Shown here one piece after another: positions 16,813 to 24,631 of a stretch of DNA of 39,764 bases; positions within the stretch are counted from its first letter, which is position 1; each line of letters begins with the position of its first letter. Made by a program: the position numbers and the translations under genes. The stretch is from contig NZ_CABVPP010000061.1 in the NCBI RefSeq assembly GCF_902499075.1, forward strand, positions 1-39,764. Direction: 5' to 3'. Below the pieces are notes generated by a model. The model was not told the origin of the DNA. It ran no database searches and saw nothing but the letters and a program-made list of their open reading frames with translations. The DNA comes from Burkholderia pseudomultivorans. Lineage in GTDB: Bacteria > Pseudomonadota > Gammaproteobacteria > Burkholderiales > Burkholderiaceae.

Positions 16813-17001
16813 AAACGAAGTGTAGCGAAACGCCGCGCACGGATTCAGCCGTCCGGCTGCAAAGGTCTGTTCCTGATTGCGGCAGGGCGCCGGGCGGTCT
16901 GCGGCAACCCGACGTCGAGGGGCTGCCGGATCGGCGGCAATCGACTACCATCGAGTGATGCCGCCACGCCGGCGGCCCACTACGTCGTGCAAGGAGATCT
17001 C

Positions 17002-17436
17002 ATGCCGAAGCTGCGTTTGCTCCAGGTGGCGTTACTCGCTGGCGCGCTGGTCGCCGGCAGCGCCGCTGCCGAAACGGTGCGCCTGTCCGCCAATCTGCAA
17101 CCGTCGAGCGAGGTGCCGCCGACGGCGACCCACGGCTCCGGCGCGGTCGACGCCAGTTACGACACGGCCACGCATACGCTGAAGTGGACCATCACCTACG
17201 AAAACCTGACGGGCCCCGCGACGGCCGCGCATTTCCACGGCCCGGCGCCGGTCGGCCAGAACGCGGGCGTGCAGGTGCCGATCCCGAAGGACGAACTGGC
17301 CAGCCCGATCCAGGGCTCGAAGGTGCTCACCGACGCGCAGGTCACCGAGCTGATGGGCGGCAAGTGGTATTTCAACGTCCACACGAAGGAGCATCCGTCG
17401 GGCGAGATCCGCGGCCAGGTGATGCCGGCGAACTGA
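17002..17436 (+). CDS. Secreted CHRD-domain protein
   Basis: A 144-residue protein with a signal peptide (about residues 1-23, ending AGSAAA) and a single CHRD domain filling the rest. Typical segments are LQPSSEVPPTATHGSGAV, LTGPATAAHFHGPAPVGQNAGV and WYFNVHTKEHPSGEIRGQV. CHRD domains were first described in chordin; bacterial members are mostly periplasmic or secreted and have no settled function. The histidines of AHFHG and NVHTKEHP could bind metal, an inference from composition. ATG 17002 has AAGGAGAT four bases upstream; the in-frame ORF further upstream has no signal peptide-like start and is ignored. It ends 88 bp before the esterase. Confidence 0.88.
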   Translation: MPKLRLLQVALLAGALVAGSAAAETVRLSANLQPSSEVPPTATHGSGAVDASYDTATHTLKWTITYENLTGPATAAHFHGPAPVGQNAGVQVPIPKDELASPIQGSKVLTDAQVTELMGGKWYFNVHTKEHPSGEIRGQVMPAN

Positions 17437-17524
17437 GCGCCGGGCGTTTGATATAGAGGCTCGCGTCGAGCGGCGCGGGCACGATCGCACGTACTATCGA
17501 CACACCATGTTGCGGAGGGTGTCG

Positions 17525-18487
17525 ATGAGTTGGCAAAGCAGGTTCGCGTGCTGGCTGCTGCGCTGGCAGTTCCGTCCCGAGACCACGCGCCCGGTGCTCG
17601 ATCCGGCGCGTGCGCGGCGCTTTACCGAGCTGCGGATGATCGTGCCGCGCCGCGCGCCGTCGGGCTACCGGCTGCGCGAATGCTATGGCCCGGGCGACGC
17701 GCCGCTGCGCGGCGAATGGCTCGAACGCACCGATACGGCTGCTGCTTGCGGCGCCGGCCGCACGCTGCTGTACTTCCACGGCGGCGGCTACTACTTTTGT
17801 TCGACCCAAACCCATCGCCCGCTGGTGTTCGGGCTGACCAAGCGGGCGCGCGTGCGGTCGTTCTCGCTCGACTACCGCCTCGCGCCCGAAAGCCGCTTTC
17901 CGGCCGCGCTCGACGATGCGCTGGCCGCCTATCGCCAGCTGGTCGCGCTCGGCACGCCGCCGGAGTCGATCGTGCTCGGCGGCGATTCGGCGGGCGGCGG
18001 CCTTGCGCTCGCGACGCTCGTTGCACTGCGCGACCGCGGCGAGCCGCTGCCGGCCGGCGCGATCCTGTTCTCGCCGTGGACCGACCTGGCGGGCACCGGC
18101 GACACGCTGCGCAGCAACGACGGCCTCGACCCGATGTTCGCCGGTGCGGCGCTGCCGAAGGCCGCGAAGCTGTATCTGGGCGATGCGCCGGCGACGGATC
18201 CGTACGCGTCGCCGCTCTACGCCGATTTCGCGGGCCTGCCGCCGCTGTACATCCAGGTCGGCAGCACCGAGGTGCTGCTCGACGATTCGCGCCGCGTCGC
18301 CGACAAGGCGAGGGCGGCCGGCGTGCCGGTGGAGATCGAGATCTGGCCGGACATGCCGCACGTGTGGCAGCTCTATGCGCCGATGGTGCCGGAATCGCGC
18401 GACGCGCTGGACCGCGCGGCCGCGTTCCTGAACCGCGTCGCGGTCGAGCGCGCGGTTCAGCGCGTCGGCGACGCGTCGATCGCCTGA
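17525..18487 (+). CDS. Alpha/beta hydrolase, hormone-sensitive lipase (HSL) family esterase
   Basis: A 320-residue carboxylesterase of the HSL family. The oxyanion-hole motif HGGGYYF starts at His85, the nucleophile is Ser155 in GDSAGGG, and the catalytic histidine is His279 in DMPHVWQ; the acid is probably an aspartate in the EVLLDDS segment. It should hydrolyse short or medium acyl esters. ATG 17525 is chosen because GGAGGG ends 5 nt before it; the upstream ATG at 17507 lies before that ribosome site. Its last 31 bp overlap the 3' end of the convergent EcsC gene. The natural substrate is unknown. Confidence 0.9.
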   Translation: MSWQSRFACWLLRWQFRPETTRPVLDPARARRFTELRMIVPRRAPSGYRLRECYGPGDAPLRGEWLERTDTAAACGAGRTLLYFHGGGYYFCSTQTHRPLVFGLTKRARVRSFSLDYRLAPESRFPAALDDALAAYRQLVALGTPPESIVLGGDSAGGGLALATLVALRDRGEPLPAGAILFSPWTDLAGTGDTLRSNDGLDPMFAGAALPKAAKLYLGDAPATDPYASPLYADFAGLPPLYIQVGSTEVLLDDSRRVADKARAAGVPVEIEIWPDMPHVWQLYAPMVPESRDALDRAAAFLNRVAVERAVQRVGDASIA

Positions 18488-19299
18488 TACGCGGCCTTGA
18501 CGGCCGCCGTGCCGTACTTGCGCTCGAGCCGGCGTACGGTGAAATGGCCGTGCGCCATCTGCTGGAAGTGGTCGATGAACAGCGTGTTGACGGTTGCGCC
18601 GAGCACCGCACCGATCGCCGGGATCGATTTCGCGGCCATCTGCTCGGTCACTTGCACCGAGAAGCGCGACGCGACGGCCTGCACGAGCTTGAACACGGCT
18701 GCCGAGCTGTGCGCGGCGATGCCTTTGCTCGTGATGTCCGACGACGCCTTCGAGATCGCCTGCGCGAGCGCGCCGCGCAGCACGAAATAGCCGAGATCGG
18801 CGTCCTCTTCCTGCTTGTCCGGATTGCCGCCCATGCCGAGCACGGCGAGGCATTGCAGCTGCGTATCGACCGACGCCAGGTCCTCGCCCTCGCTGCGCGC
18901 GATGTCGCATACCGAGCGGAAGATCAGCGTCGTCGTCACCGGCAGCTCGACCGGCAGCGCCAGAAAGCCGAATGCGCCGCCCGCCGCGCCGGTCGTCGCG
19001 ACCGCGAGCTTGTGCAGCAGGTTGCTCGGCTTGTCGGGCTCGGCGTCCGGCGCGGGCGGCTTGCCGAGCGTGCGCAGCGCGATGTTCAGGCACTTGCGCA
19101 GCGCCAGCTGCGTCGCGTCGTTGATCTTGCCGGTCGCGAAATCGGGCAGTCTGGCGATCATCTTCTCGACCGGCGCGCCGAGCACGCCAGTCAGCTTCAT
19201 CGTCAGCGACGGGCTTTCCAGCACCTGCTTCGCGCGCCGCAGCGCGTCCCGATCCTCCTGCGTCAGCGTCGGCGCGGGCGTGATTGAAATCGGTTCCAT
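18457..19299 (-). CDS. EcsC-family protein
   Basis: A 280-residue protein matching the EcsC family. A hydrophobic centre GAAGGAFGFLALPVELPVTTTLIFRSV, read as residues about 107-133, is followed by GIGGNPDK-like and helical C-terminal parts ending in FIDHFQQMAHGHFTVRRLERKYG. EcsC of Bacillus is encoded with an ABC transporter and has no defined activity; in proteobacteria the genes usually stand alone, as here. GGAG lies six bases before the ATG at 19299. Its 3' end overlaps the esterase gene by 31 bp on the other strand, and its 5' end shares a 100-bp divergent gap with the efflux pump. Confidence 0.85.
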   Translation of the reverse strand: MEPISITPAPTLTQEDRDALRRAKQVLESPSLTMKLTGVLGAPVEKMIARLPDFATGKINDATQLALRKCLNIALRTLGKPPAPDAEPDKPSNLLHKLAVATTGAAGGAFGFLALPVELPVTTTLIFRSVCDIARSEGEDLASVDTQLQCLAVLGMGGNPDKQEEDADLGYFVLRGALAQAISKASSDITSKGIAAHSSAAVFKLVQAVASRFSVQVTEQMAAKSIPAIGAVLGATVNTLFIDHFQQMAHGHFTVRRLERKYGTAAVKAAYQAIDASPTR

Positions 19300-19355
19300 C
19301 GTTCTCCTTTGCGGCCAGGGCCGGGATGGCGGCGCCAGCCTAGCTTACTCCGGCA

Positions 19356-19388
19356 TGCTACAATTTTGAGATTGTTTGACCCGTCAAA
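19356..19388 (+). promoter_or_regulatory. Promoter and MarR-type operator of the efflux pump gene
   Basis: An extended -10 element, TG then C then TACAAT (19359-19364), would start transcription near 19371. Directly there, TTTGAC (19375-19380) and GTCAAA (19383-19388) form a perfect inverted repeat across CC. A dimeric repressor sitting on the start site would block transcription. The MarR regulator encoded after the pump is the obvious candidate. Confidence 0.6.
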
Positions 19389-19405
19389 AGTTGCACCATC
19401 AAAAA

Positions 19406-21001
19406 ATGGCCGTCCACACTGCCGCCCATCATTCGAGCGGGCAAGTCCTGCCGTTCCGCGAGTCGCTGCTGGCGATGATCGGGATCTCGTTCGTCACCAT
19501 GCTGGTCGCGCTCGACCAGACCGTCGTCGGCACCGCGCTGCCGACCATCGTCGCCGAGTTGCGCGGCTTCGACCTGTACGCGTGGGTCGCGACCTCGTAC
19601 TTGCTCAGTTCCGTGATCACCGTGCCGATCTTCGGCCGGCTCGGCGACTACTACGGCCGCAAGCCGTTCGTGATCGCGTCGATCGTCGTGTTCACCGGCG
19701 CGTCCGTGCTGTGCGGGATGGCGAACGACATGCTGTCGCTCGTGCTTGCGCGCGGCCTGCAGGGGATCGGCGGCGGGATGCTGGTCGGCACCGCGTTCGC
19801 GTGCATTCCGGACCTGTTTCCCGATTCCGTCGTGCGGCTGCGCTGGCAGGTGCTGATGAGTTCCGCGTTCGGCATTGCCAATGCGGTCGGGCCGTCGCTC
19901 GGCGGCGTGCTCACGCAGTCGTTCGGCTGGCGCTCGGTGTTCTACGTGAACCTGCCGGTCGGCCTGCTGTCGCTGCTGTTCGTGTGGCGCTACCTGCCGC
20001 ACCTGCGCCACGTCGAGCACGACGGCAAGATGCGGCTCGACTGGCCGGGCGCGCTGCTGATCGCGCTGTCGCTCGGCGCGCTGCAACTGTTCGTCGAATG
20101 GCTGCCGAAGCACGGCATCGCGAGCTGGGCAAGCCTGCTGCTGGTCGTCGCGCTCGCGGCCGGCATCGGCCTGTGGCGGTGGGAGAAGCGCTGCGCGCAG
20201 CCGATTCTGCCGTTCGACATGTTCGGCAATCGCGCGCTGTCGGCGCTGTTCGTGCTCGCGATCCTCGCCGGCTTCTCGATGTTCTCGCTGCTGTTCTATG
20301 CGCCGCTGCTGTTCCAGGGCGGTTTCGGCATGTCGCCGAAGGAAGCGGGGCTCGTGATCACGCCGCTCGTCGTATTCATCACGATCGGCAGCATCATGAA
20401 CGGGCGCGTCGTCACGCGCATCCGCAACCCGAACGCGATGCTGCACGTCGGCTTCGTGCTGTTCGCGATCGCGTGCGCGGGCATCGTCGTGTCGACGCAC
20501 ACGACGCCGAAGTGGATGCTGATGGGATTGATGGTCGCGGGCGGCATCGGCCTGGGCTTCGTGCTGCCGAACCTCACCGTGTTCGCGCAGCAGACGGCCG
20601 GCCGAGAGCATCTCGGCATCGCGACCGCACTGCTGCAGTCGCTGCGGATGGTCGGCGGGATGATCGGCACCGCGTTGACGGGCACGCTCGTCAACCAGAT
20701 GTATTCGGGCGGCGTACGCGATGCGCTCGGGGCCGACCATGCGCTGCAATGGCACGCGCAGCTGGCCGATCCGCAGATCCTGATCGACCGCGCCGCGCAG
20801 GGCGGCCTCGTCGCGGAACTGACGCGCGCCGGGCATAATGGCGCGCTGCTGCTCGAAGCGGCCCGCGAGTCGCTGGTCAGCGCGATTCACCTGGGTGTCG
20901 CGATGGCGGCCGTCGTCGCCGTGGTGTCGGTGTGGCAGTGCCGCCGCGTGCCGCCGATCGCGCTGCGGCACAAGATCGAACCCGGCCCGCTGGCCGAATG
21001 A
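19406..21001 (+). CDS. MFS multidrug efflux transporter, DHA2 (EmrB/QacA) family
   Basis: A 531-residue transporter with about 14 membrane segments. Family motifs include DQTVVGTALPTIVAEL in segment 1, FGRLGDYYGRKP (motif A) after segment 2, and LARGLQGIGGGML (motif B) in segment 4; the GFGxxNAVGPSLGG motif C follows. It is a proton-driven exporter of drugs or small metabolites across the inner membrane. ATG 19406 is selected; a TTG at 19376 would place the start inside the operator. It lacks a periplasmic adaptor and outer-membrane partner nearby, so it probably works alone. It overlaps the MarR gene by ATGA, so pump and regulator form one autoregulated unit. Confidence 0.92.
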   Translation: MAVHTAAHHSSGQVLPFRESLLAMIGISFVTMLVALDQTVVGTALPTIVAELRGFDLYAWVATSYLLSSVITVPIFGRLGDYYGRKPFVIASIVVFTGASVLCGMANDMLSLVLARGLQGIGGGMLVGTAFACIPDLFPDSVVRLRWQVLMSSAFGIANAVGPSLGGVLTQSFGWRSVFYVNLPVGLLSLLFVWRYLPHLRHVEHDGKMRLDWPGALLIALSLGALQLFVEWLPKHGIASWASLLLVVALAAGIGLWRWEKRCAQPILPFDMFGNRALSALFVLAILAGFSMFSLLFYAPLLFQGGFGMSPKEAGLVITPLVVFITIGSIMNGRVVTRIRNPNAMLHVGFVLFAIACAGIVVSTHTTPKWMLMGLMVAGGIGLGFVLPNLTVFAQQTAGREHLGIATALLQSLRMVGGMIGTALTGTLVNQMYSGGVRDALGADHALQWHAQLADPQILIDRAAQGGLVAELTRAGHNGALLLEAARESLVSAIHLGVAMAAVVAVVSVWQCRRVPPIALRHKIEPGPLAE

Positions 21002-21474
21002 TTGTACGGAAACGAATTCAGCGCATGGAAGAACAGGACCGCGTCGCGATCTTGCAGCAATTCGGACGCACGTATCGCGCGTTCATGACCGCGTTCGAAG
21101 CGCACGTCGGGCAGCCGATGCCGCGCTGGCGCATCATGGTTGCGCTGCACACGATGGACGGGCATGCGTCGCAGAAGCGGCTCGTCGAGGTGCTGCGCAT
21201 CGATCCCGGTGCGCTGACGCGCCAGCTGAAGTCGCTCGACGCGCTCGGCTGGATCGAGCGTGCATCCGACGCGCGCGACAACCGCGTGACCAACGTGACG
21301 CTGACCGTCGCCGGCCGCGCGGCGTTCGACGCGTGCCTGCCGCGCCGCAAGGCGTTTCTCGAACAGACGATGGCGCAGTTGCCGGACGACGTGCTCGGTG
21401 CGCTGTCGGGGGCGCTCGCGATGCTGGAGTCGAAGATCGCGGAGGTCGGCTCGGCGCCGCCGGCCGCGCGCTGA
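20998..21474 (+). CDS. MarR-family transcriptional regulator
   Basis: A 158-residue winged-helix regulator. The DNA-binding part covers about residues 45-110 and includes SQKRLVEVLRIDPGALTRQLKSL and the wing DARDNRVTNVTLTVAG. ATG 20998 overlaps the pump stop codon (ATGA), which favours coupled translation. ATG 21025 would give a 149-residue form that begins closer to other MarR proteins; neither has a strong ribosome site. MarR proteins usually repress their own operon until a drug or phenolic ligand binds. The inverted repeat on the pump promoter is the likely target. The ligand cannot be read from sequence. Confidence 0.9.
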   Translation: MIVRKRIQRMEEQDRVAILQQFGRTYRAFMTAFEAHVGQPMPRWRIMVALHTMDGHASQKRLVEVLRIDPGALTRQLKSLDALGWIERASDARDNRVTNVTLTVAGRAAFDACLPRRKAFLEQTMAQLPDDVLGALSGALAMLESKIAEVGSAPPAAR

Positions 21475-21566
21475 AGCCCGCGCGGCGCCGCAAGCGGCGG
21501 CCGCGCCTGCGGTCGGCGGTGGGCTTGCCGGGCCCGCCCGCCGAATCGCGTCGTTTCAATCCCGGT

Positions 21567-22148
21567 TTACAGCTCGATGCGCGTGCCCAGTAACGCGAGG
21601 AACTGCGACAGCCATGCCGGATGCGCGGGCCACGCGGGCGCGGTGACGAACGGCGCGTCGGTCACGGCCGCATCGACCGGGATGTCCGCGTACTCGCCGC
21701 CCGCGAGCTTCACTTCGGGCGCGCAGGCCGGATAGGCCGAGATGCGCTTGCCGCGGATCACGTCGGCGGCCGCGAGCAGTTGCGCCGCGTGGCAGATCGC
21801 GGCGATCGGCTTGCCGGCTTCGGCGAACGCGCGCACGAGCGCGATCACCTTGGCGTCGAGGCGCAGATATTCGGGCGCGCGGCCGCCGGCGACCGCGAGC
21901 GCGTCGTAGCCGGACGCGTCGACGTCGTCGAAGGTCGCATTGAGCGTGAACTGGTGGCCGGGCTTCTCGGTATAGGTCTGGTCGCCCTCGAAATCGTGGA
22001 TCGCGGTCTTGATCTTGTCGCCCGCGCGCTTGCCCGGGCATACGGCGTCGACATGATGGCCGACGGCCTGCAGCGCCTGGAACGGCACCATCGTTTCGTA
22101 GTCTTCGGCGAAATCGCCGGTCAGGAACAGGATCTTCTTCGCTGCCAT
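21567..22148 (-). CDS. DJ-1/PfpI family protein
   Basis: A 193-residue flavodoxin-like fold protein of the DJ-1/PfpI superfamily. The conserved nucleophile is Cys119 in [10 protein letters not shown], with the acidic partner early in the chain (ETMVPFQAL segment) and [12 protein letters not shown] forming the oxyanion region. Members act as glyoxalases, deglycases, amidases or chaperones; the long insertion [21 protein letters not shown] is typical of the protease I-like, general-stress YhbO/PfpI group. ATG 22148 is preferred because GGAG lies six or seven bases upstream; that GGAG is part of an upstream ATGGAG that would otherwise add four residues. It is alone, 142 bp after the deaminase on the same strand. 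Confidence 0.88.
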   Translation of the reverse strand: MAAKKILFLTGDFAEDYETMVPFQALQAVGHHVDAVCPGKRAGDKIKTAIHDFEGDQTYTEKPGHQFTLNATFDDVDASGYDALAVAGGRAPEYLRLDAKVIALVRAFAEAGKPIAAICHAAQLLAAADVIRGKRISAYPACAPEVKLAGGEYADIPVDAAVTDAPFVTAPAWPAHPAWLSQFLALLGTRIEL

Positions 22149-22290
22149 GGCTTTCTCCATTGAAGGGGCGCGACGGCCCGTGCGAGCACGGGCGAAAGCG
22201 GCCCCGAGAACGAACAGGCAGTGTACTCCGGCAGCTTGAAGCGCGCGTGACGGCCGCCGCCAGCGCGGCGGGGCGGTCGCGCGCGGTGCA

Positions 22291-23571
22291 TCAGAAGAAC
22301 GTTTCGATCACGCCCGTCACGCGGAACTGCGGGTCGAGCACGAGCAGCTGGCGCCACTTGTCGAACGTCAGGCACGGATGCGAGATGTCGAACGCGACCA
22401 TGTCGCCGACCTTCACGTCCGCGCCCGGCGGGATCTGCAGGTACGCGTGCTGGTCCATCATCCCGGTGACGGCCCAGCCTTCGCCTGCGGCGACGTCGCG
22501 CGGCGCGCTGTCGCGGCCCGGACGGAAATGCCGCGCCGGCTCCGGCAGGCCCGCATCGAACGCCGCGTCGCGCTTGCCGAGCGCGACGATCGCACGGTCG
22601 GCTTCCGGCACCGACTGCACGTATGCCCACAGCTGCAGCGCGGGCAGCAGCCCTTCGCCCATCCGGCGCGCAATCGGATTGCGCGCGAACACGTCGGTCT
22701 GCGCTTTCTTGTAGATGCCGACGTCGTGCGTCAGGTAGCAGCCCGGGCGCAGCACGACTTCCGCGAAGCCCGCGTCGGACGCCTTCGCGAATTCCTCCGC
22801 GACCACGTCGTACCATGCCGAGCCGGCGCCGGACAGGATCGCCGGCGTACGCGCGAAGCGGCCCGCGGAGGCGAGCTCGCGCGTGAGCGCGACCGCATCC
22901 TGCAGGAACGCGCGGATCTCGCCTTCCTCCTTCAGCACGCCTTCGTACAGTTCGATGCCGGCCAGCTTCAGCGTGTCCGGATAGCGCGCCAGCGCGCCGA
23001 GCACGGCCTCGCGCTGCGCGGCGTCGCGCACGCCGGTGCGGCCGCCCGGCACGCCGAGCTCGAGCAGCACGTTCAGCGACTTCTTCGCGTCGCCGAAGAA
23101 GCGGCCGAGCTGGTCGACGCTGTCGGCGGAATCGACGAGGCAGTAGAACTCGAAGTCCGGATCGGACAGCAGTCCTGCGATGATCGTCATGTTCTGGCGG
23201 CCGACGAGCTGGTTCGCGAGCAGCACGCGGCGCACGCCGCCGCGGTACGCGGCCTGCGTCTGGTGCGCGGTCGCGAGCGTGATGCCCCACGCGCCCGCGG
23301 CGAGCTGGCGGCGGAACAGCTGCGGCGCCATCGTCGTCTTGCCGTGCGGCGCAAACTGGACGCCATACTGCTGGACGAATGCCTGCATCCAGTTCAGGTT
23401 GTGCTCGATGCGTTCCTCGTACAGCACCGCGGCCGGCAGGCTGACGTCTTCCGCGAGCAGGTTCCACTCGAGGCGGCCCGCGTCGTCGAGCGGAACGCTC
23501 GCGCTCGGCAGGTTGCCGAGGCCCTTGCCCAGAGGATCGATCGTCGGTTCCTGATAGTTTGTAACTTTCAT
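22291..23571 (-). CDS. D-amino-acid deaminase / D-serine dehydratase-like PLP enzyme (fold type III)
   Basis: A 426-residue PLP enzyme of the alanine-racemase N-terminal fold. Lys78 in APHGKTTM should hold PLP. Near the C-terminus, [10 protein letters not shown] carries the His-x-Cys pair that binds zinc in D-serine dehydratase and D-threonine aldolase. Such enzymes turn D-serine or D-threonine into the 2-keto acid and ammonia, or cleave D-3-hydroxy amino acids. ATG 23571 has only a weak GGGAT ribosome site; upstream alternatives lack family sequence. It is divergent from an RpiR regulator, a D-aminoacylase and a RidA protein, which makes breakdown of D-amino acids the likely job. The exact substrate is open. 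Confidence 0.85.
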   Translation of the reverse strand: MKVTNYQEPTIDPLGKGLGNLPSASVPLDDAGRLEWNLLAEDVSLPAAVLYEERIEHNLNWMQAFVQQYGVQFAPHGKTTMAPQLFRRQLAAGAWGITLATAHQTQAAYRGGVRRVLLANQLVGRQNMTIIAGLLSDPDFEFYCLVDSADSVDQLGRFFGDAKKSLNVLLELGVPGGRTGVRDAAQREAVLGALARYPDTLKLAGIELYEGVLKEEGEIRAFLQDAVALTRELASAGRFARTPAILSGAGSAWYDVVAEEFAKASDAGFAEVVLRPGCYLTHDVGIYKKAQTDVFARNPIARRMGEGLLPALQLWAYVQSVPEADRAIVALGKRDAAFDAGLPEPARHFRPGRDSAPRDVAAGEGWAVTGMMDQHAYLQIPPGADVKVGDMVAFDISHPCLTFDKWRQLLVLDPQFRVTGVIETFF

Positions 23572-23609
23572 GTCATCCCGCTCCATCATCACTATGCATT
23601 GCACTGAAG

Positions 23610-23640
23610 TTGACATGCAGATGGTACAGAAAGTAGCATC
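23610..23640 (+). promoter_or_regulatory. RpiR-module promoter with embedded palindrome I
   Basis: A perfect -35 TTGACA (23610-23615) and TAGCAT (23634-23639), 18 bp apart, point rightward to the regulator gene. GATGGTA (23620-23626) and TAGCATC (23634-23640) form an imperfect inverted repeat, six of seven pairs, that covers spacer and -10. A repressor bound here would exclude RNA polymerase. Confidence 0.5.
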
Positions 23641-23648
23641 GGCGCGGT

Positions 23649-23667
23649 GATGTTATTTAGTAACATC
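23649..23667. promoter_or_regulatory. Palindrome II, likely RpiR operator
   Basis: GATGTTA and TAACATC form a perfect 7-bp inverted repeat around TTTAG, located just after the expected start site and 24 bp before the regulator ATG. It shares the GATGnTA/TAnCATC pattern with palindrome I, 21 bp upstream, though the spacers are five and seven bases. Two related sites argue for cooperative binding. Confidence 0.62.
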
Positions 23668-23690
23668 AAGCCTTGCACCTTTTTCCGCAG

Positions 23691-24629
23691 ATGAATACGC
23701 GCGCCACCCCCACCGTTATGCAGGCGACCACGCCCGAGCCGGCGCCGGTCGCGCCACCGGTCCTCGACATCGTCGCGCGGATTGCCGAATGCGCGCCCGA
23801 ATTGCGTGAAGCCGAGCGCAAGGTTGCCGCGTTCATCCTTGCCGATCTCGCGCGCGCCGCGCATGCGAGCATCGGCGCGCTCGCACGCGACGCGGAAGTC
23901 AGCGTCGCGACGGTCACGCGCTTCGCGAAGGCCGTCGGCTGCCGCGACGTGCGCGAACTGAAGCTGCTCGTCGCGCAGGCGGCGGCCGTCGGCCAGCGCT
24001 TTTTCGTGCCGGCGGAAGACGCGCCCGTCGAAGATGCGAGCCCCGCATCGGTCGTCTACGACGAGATCCGCGTGGCGCTCGCGCACAACCACCAGCTGCT
24101 GCGCAACACGTCGTTCGACGCGGCGGCCGACCGGCTCGCGGCCGCGAAGATGATCTACGTGTACGGGCAGGGCGGCGGCTCGACCGCGCTGGCCGACGAA
24201 CTGCGCTTCCGGCTCGTGCGCTTCGGCCGGCCGGTCGCGTCGTACCAGGACAGCCTGCTGCAGCGGATGGTGTCCGCGACGCTGTCGCGCGACGCGGTCG
24301 TCGTCGCGCTGTCGGTCAGCGGGCGCGTGCCGGAACTGCTCGAGAGCTGCCGTCTCGCGAAGCGCTACGGCGCGACGTTGATCGCGGTCACCGCGCCCGC
24401 GTCGCCGCTCGCGAAGCTCGCCGACCACCTGATTCCGGTCGTCGCGTTCGAAACCGATTTCATCTACAAGCCGTCGACATCGCGCTACGCGATGATGATG
24501 GCGATCGACGTGCTCGTGACCGGAGTCGCACTGCGGCTCGGCGATGCGGGCCGGGAATCGCTGCGTCGCATCAAGCATGCGCTCGATGCGCATCGCGGCG
24601 GCGGCGACCGTCAACCGGTAGGAGACTGA
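23691..24629 (+). CDS. RpiR-family regulator with SIS domain
   Basis: A 312-residue regulator: an HTH_6 DNA-binding part at about residues 20-95 (ERKVAAFILADLARAAHASIG and DAEVSVATVTRFAKAVGC) and a SIS domain at about 130-265 (MIYVYGQGGGSTALADEL, VVVALSVSGRVPELLESC, TLIAVTAPASPLAKLAD). SIS domains normally bind phosphosugars. Here all neighbours act on D-amino acids, so the effector may be different, an inference worth testing. The ATG at 23691 follows a purine-poor leader with no strong ribosome site. Its stop is only two bases before the aminoacylase start, so the two are one transcript. Autorepression through the two palindromes is expected. Confidence 0.88.
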   Translation: MNTRATPTVMQATTPEPAPVAPPVLDIVARIAECAPELREAERKVAAFILADLARAAHASIGALARDAEVSVATVTRFAKAVGCRDVRELKLLVAQAAAVGQRFFVPAEDAPVEDASPASVVYDEIRVALAHNHQLLRNTSFDAAADRLAAAKMIYVYGQGGGSTALADELRFRLVRFGRPVASYQDSLLQRMVSATLSRDAVVVALSVSGRVPELLESCRLAKRYGATLIAVTAPASPLAKLADHLIPVVAFETDFIYKPSTSRYAMMMAIDVLVTGVALRLGDAGRESLRRIKHALDAHRGGGDRQPVGD

Positions 24630-24631
24630 CC

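Noticed and set aside
16810-17001. A possible 64-residue N-terminal extension of the CHRD protein
   Set aside because: It would hide a clean signal peptide and bypass an ideal AAGGAGAT ribosome site before the ATG at 17002.
22176-22193. An 8-bp GC hairpin between the deaminase and DJ-1 genes as a terminator
   Set aside because: No T run follows on either strand, and the two-base loop is poor.
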